Assembly: GCA_903935205.1 (NCBI GenBank)
Contig: CAIZQU010000169.1
Coordinates: 1 to 49,503 of the forward strand
Origin: an uncultured cyanobacterium
GTDB lineage: Bacteria; Cyanobacteriota; Cyanobacteriia; PCC-6307; Cyanobiaceae
DNA: 49,503 nt
Direction: 5' to 3'
In this document: positions 47,283-49,503 of the stretch, piece by piece
Layout of the letters: each line of letters starts with the position of its first letter
Numbering within the stretch: position 1 is the stretch's first letter
Translations under genes and position numbers: made by a program
The notes under the pieces: generated by a model
Told to the model about the DNA's origin: nothing
The model's input: only the letters and a program-made list of their open reading frames with translations
Databases searched by the model: none

Positions 47283-48770
47283 TCAGCGGATAACAAAGGC
47301 GCGAATCACCTCAATCTCACGCGCCAACATCGCATCGGTGAGGCCTGGGTAGGTGCCCAGGAACAGTGTACTGGTCATGATCTCATCGGATCCTTCCATC
47401 TCCCCAACCACACGCAGGGCTTCAGGGCGGTCGCGGCGCAGCTGAACAAAGGCAGGCTGACGCAACAGGTTGCCGCCGAAGAGCATGCGATTGCCGATCT
47501 GATGGCGATCGAGCTCTTGGGCCAGCTCGGTTCGGTTGAAGGAAGCCTCTGGCTTAACAGCAAGCTTGAACCCGAACCAAGAGCATTCGCTGCGGCAGCC
47601 GCTACTGTCCCAGGAGAAACCTCGCTGGGCATCCCAGGCGGTGGCATGGGTTGGCAGGGCGAATTCGAGCACGTTCTCGTGGCCGGCGAGACCGCGGCGC
47701 AGCGTATCCCAGTTACGCTTGCGCGCCTCAATGAACTCGGGTAGGCGCCGAAGCTGCACCCGGCCGATGGCGGCCTGCGGATCGAGGGGTTTGAGATTGA
47801 AGCCGAGGTGGCTGTAGGTGTACTTGTGGTCATAGCCGGCGGGAAGTTCACCGAGCTGCCAGCCGAAGCGCTTGTTGCAGGTGTTGTCGATGCCACTGGG
47901 ACACCAGCAATCGCGGCCCCAGTCGCGGAAACTCTCGGCGATCACCTTGAGCTTCTGATCTCGGACGATATTGACGGCGCCGCCCTCGCCCATCGTGAGG
48001 TGATGGGGGGGATAAAAGCTCTGGGTGCTGATGTCACCCCAGGTGCCGGTCCAGCGCACCACCCGATCGGGACCTTCATCCAGCCCTGGGCTGTTGTCTG
48101 TGAGGCCAAGACTCTCGGCCAATTCACGCGGCATTGAGTAACTACAGCCGAGGGCGTCGCAGTTGTCCTCCACCAGCCACAGATCGTACTTGCGGCAGAA
48201 GGCCAGGGTGGCCGCCAGATCAAAGGGGTTCCCAAGGGCGTGGGCCATCATCACCGCCTTGGTCTTGCCAGGGCTGTAGGCGGCCTCGAGCTGATCGCAG
48301 CGAGCATTGCCGGTGATCGGGTCGGCATCGATGAACACCGGCACTGCGCCCACCTGCACAATCGGAGCGACGGTGGTCGGGAAGCCGGCGGCCACGGTGA
48401 TCACCTCATCGCCGGGCCTGAGCCTGCGCGCTTCGGGCAGCTTGGCGGAGGTGAGGGCTGAGATCGCCACAAGGTTGGCGCTGGAGCCGGAATTCACCAG
48501 GAGGCTGTGGCGCACGCCCATGAAGGCGGCCAGCTCACTCTCCATCGCGGCGCCTTCGGAGCCGAGGGTGAGCCAGAAATCGAGCGTGGTGGAAACGGCC
48601 GCTGCCACCTCATCTTCCGCAAAGACCCGGCCTGCGTAGGGGATGGTGCTGCCCTCCTGCCAGGGAGTGCGCTCCGGATCGGCGGCGGGTCGGAAGGATC
48701 CGTGCACCTGGCGCGAATACTCGCGGGTGAGAGCGAGGATCTGTTGCTTGAGCTCGGCGGGGGTGGTCAC
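47283..48770 (-). CDS. rfbH: CDP-4-keto-6-deoxyglucose 3-dehydratase (E1/RfbH-type)
   Basis: A 495-residue PMP/iron-sulfur enzyme of the aminotransferase fold that removes the 3-hydroxyl of CDP-4-keto-6-deoxyglucose on the way to 3,6-dideoxy sugars. In SFYPPHHLTMGEGGAV a histidine (His256) replaces the usual PLP-binding lysine, the mark of E1 and ColD enzymes. Cysteines in EDNCDALGCS and in FRDWGRDCWCPSGIDNTC match the 2Fe-2S region of E1. VNSGSSANLVAISAL and DEVITVAAGFPTT are typical cofactor-loop segments. The start is GTG with no clear ribosome-binding site. It is first in the minus-strand cluster. The cytidylyltransferase, 4,6-dehydratase and E3 reductase partners are not in the window. 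Confidence 0.92.
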   Translation of the reverse strand: MTTPAELKQQILALTREYSRQVHGSFRPAADPERTPWQEGSTIPYAGRVFAEDEVAAAVSTTLDFWLTLGSEGAAMESELAAFMGVRHSLLVNSGSSANLVAISALTSAKLPEARRLRPGDEVITVAAGFPTTVAPIVQVGAVPVFIDADPITGNARCDQLEAAYSPGKTKAVMMAHALGNPFDLAATLAFCRKYDLWLVEDNCDALGCSYSMPRELAESLGLTDNSPGLDEGPDRVVRWTGTWGDISTQSFYPPHHLTMGEGGAVNIVRDQKLKVIAESFRDWGRDCWCPSGIDNTCNKRFGWQLGELPAGYDHKYTYSHLGFNLKPLDPQAAIGRVQLRRLPEFIEARKRNWDTLRRGLAGHENVLEFALPTHATAWDAQRGFSWDSSGCRSECSWFGFKLAVKPEASFNRTELAQELDRHQIGNRMLFGGNLLRQPAFVQLRRDRPEALRVVGEMEGSDEIMTSTLFLGTYPGLTDAMLAREIEVIRAFVIR

Positions 48771-49398
48771 GCGTTGACGGCTTGCAGAGGGGAGGCGCTC
48801 ACAGGGGAACCATCACTACGATGCGTTCATCGTCGTCGCATCCCAGAAGGGATACGAGCTTAGGGGCCAGTATATTCTCTGGCAGCAACATCTGGAAGTG
48901 CAGCCGCAACGAAAACAGACAGCCGTGGTTTCAAGACGGCACGCTGGTGGCGGTTCGAGAAAGTCTAGATCGACACTGAGCAGCCCAGTGCACCTCCCGG
49001 AACACCAGCACAAGATGCAGTCTGTGGTTAATGATGCGAACAAGGTGCGCGGCAACGGCGATGGCCCCTGCTGGCACGATCCGATTGGATTGAGATGATC
49101 AGCTAGGTCCACAGCCTCGTCGCCGGCGAGCTGCAGGCGGTTGGTATTCGGCAAGCTGCAGCGCTGCAGGCGGCCATGGGCGTGGGCATGGGCGTGGGCA
49201 TGGACACCTCCTCTGGCACCAACCCAATGGCCAACAGCAGATCCACAGCTATCAGGAGCACGTTCCCTGAAATGCCAACACCAATTGGCCTGACTGACGG
49301 ACACAACTCCGGAAGCCCCTGTGCCGGAATGGGTCTCAAGCCATTGGGTGGGCAGGGAGCCGTGAGAGGTTGGGGTTGTCACACCAAACCAATCCCTC
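48771..49398. other. Non-coding or decayed stretch between the sugar cluster and a transposase
   Basis: About 630 bases. Frames on both strands (for example minus 48816-49433) have compositionally odd translations with His-Ala repeats and no motif. The sugar-operon promoter should be just above 48770. The 5' end of the next insertion sequence should lie in the last hundred bases, around GGTTGGGGTTGTCAC at 49367-49381. It may hold gene debris between the two. Confidence 0.4.
49175..49203. repeat. Short tandem repeat, 12-base unit
   Basis: CATGGGCGTGGG occurs twice in tandem (49175-49186, 49187-49198), followed by a partial third unit (CATGG). It lies in the gene-free stretch before the right-hand transposase. 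Confidence 0.8.
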
Positions 49399-49503
49399 GT
49401 GGATTCCCACGCCCGGCTCCATGCTGAACTCACCGGCCTTCTGCGTCAACACTGCCCGGTCTGCGACGAACGTCACCTGGTGCTGCTTGGCTGGATGGTC
49501 ACC
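49399..49503 (+). CDS. Transposase, N-terminal fragment (IS4-like family)
   Basis: Thirty-five codons run off the right edge from a GTG at 49399. The product reads DSHARLHAELTGLL, RQHCPVCDERHL, then VLLGWMVT. The pattern of an acidic-basic helix, a cysteine/proline turn, a D-x-RHL element and a W-MV helix is the opening of DDE transposases common in cyanobacteria and annotated as IS4-type. The family is judged from this short region only and the catalytic domain is outside the window. Confidence 0.55.
   Translation, partial: MDSHARLHAELTGLLRQHCPVCDERHLVLLGWMVT

Noticed and set aside
48816-49433. Minus-strand open frame of 205 codons
   Set aside because: Translation includes a His-Ala repeat from the 12-base tandem repeat and an odd Cys/Trp-rich end; no motif, and it overlaps the transposase start.

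Overview
The window reads as a chromosome segment of a high-GC unicellular cyanobacterium, most likely of the Synechococcus/Cyanobium group. The evidence is psaC (photosystem I), ndhS (photosynthetic NDH-1), a cyanobacterial heme oxygenase for bilin synthesis, NADP isocitrate dehydrogenase, glycolate dehydrogenase subunits and the RNase P RNA. At least five copies of the cyanobacterial HIP1 octamer GCGATCGC are visible (4589, 11669, 24688, 39624, 39921).

Layout. Positions 1-69 hold the start of an IS1595-type transposase leaving the left edge. Positions 235-8202 are a lower-GC minus-strand surface-glycan operon: an ABC exporter, four GT4-like glycosyltransferases and one unknown protein, mostly linked by 1-4 base overlaps. 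Positions 8586-27746 are a high-GC core: glycosyltransferase, heme oxygenase, icd, glcF, a degenerate sensor kinase, a DUF1537 sugar-acid kinase, glcE, an internally deleted mutarotase-like gene, an alpha/beta hydrolase, a small membrane protein, an ICMT-like methyltransferase, a CPA2 antiporter and glycogen phosphorylase. Positions 28352-32011 are a lower-GC insert made of two copies of a two-gene cassette, one on each side of a tRNA-Arg(CCT). Each copy has a secreted protein with a PEP-CTERM-like tail, then an HpsJ-like membrane protein. Positions 32297-42505 are again core: rnpB, rnc, ndhS, rimM, manC, glmS, psaC, acpP, fabF and tkt. Positions 42879-48770 are a second sugar cluster on the minus strand: an RfbH/E1-type 3-dehydratase, a HAD phosphatase, a TPP-dependent carboligase-like enzyme, an HpcH/HpaI-type aldolase and an NAD(P)-dependent epimerase/reductase. 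The right edge (49399-49503) is the start of another transposase.

How the genes work together. The two flanking clusters look like lipopolysaccharide or exopolysaccharide loci. The right one fits synthesis of a 3,6-dideoxy sugar that could receive a branched carbon chain, as in yersiniose biosynthesis. manC and glmS supply GDP-mannose and glucosamine-6-phosphate. glcE and glcF serve photorespiratory glycolate oxidation, with a tetronate-type sugar-acid kinase encoded between them. Base composition differs sharply between blocks. Hand counts of single 60-base lines give 47% GC at 2701, 78% at 14041, 45% at 31441 and 40% at 44401, consistent with acquired or fast-exchanging surface-glycan islands in a high-GC backbone.

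Limits: all functional calls come from reading translated sequence by eye and from family knowledge. No database search was run. Several start codons are TTG or GTG and remain uncertain.
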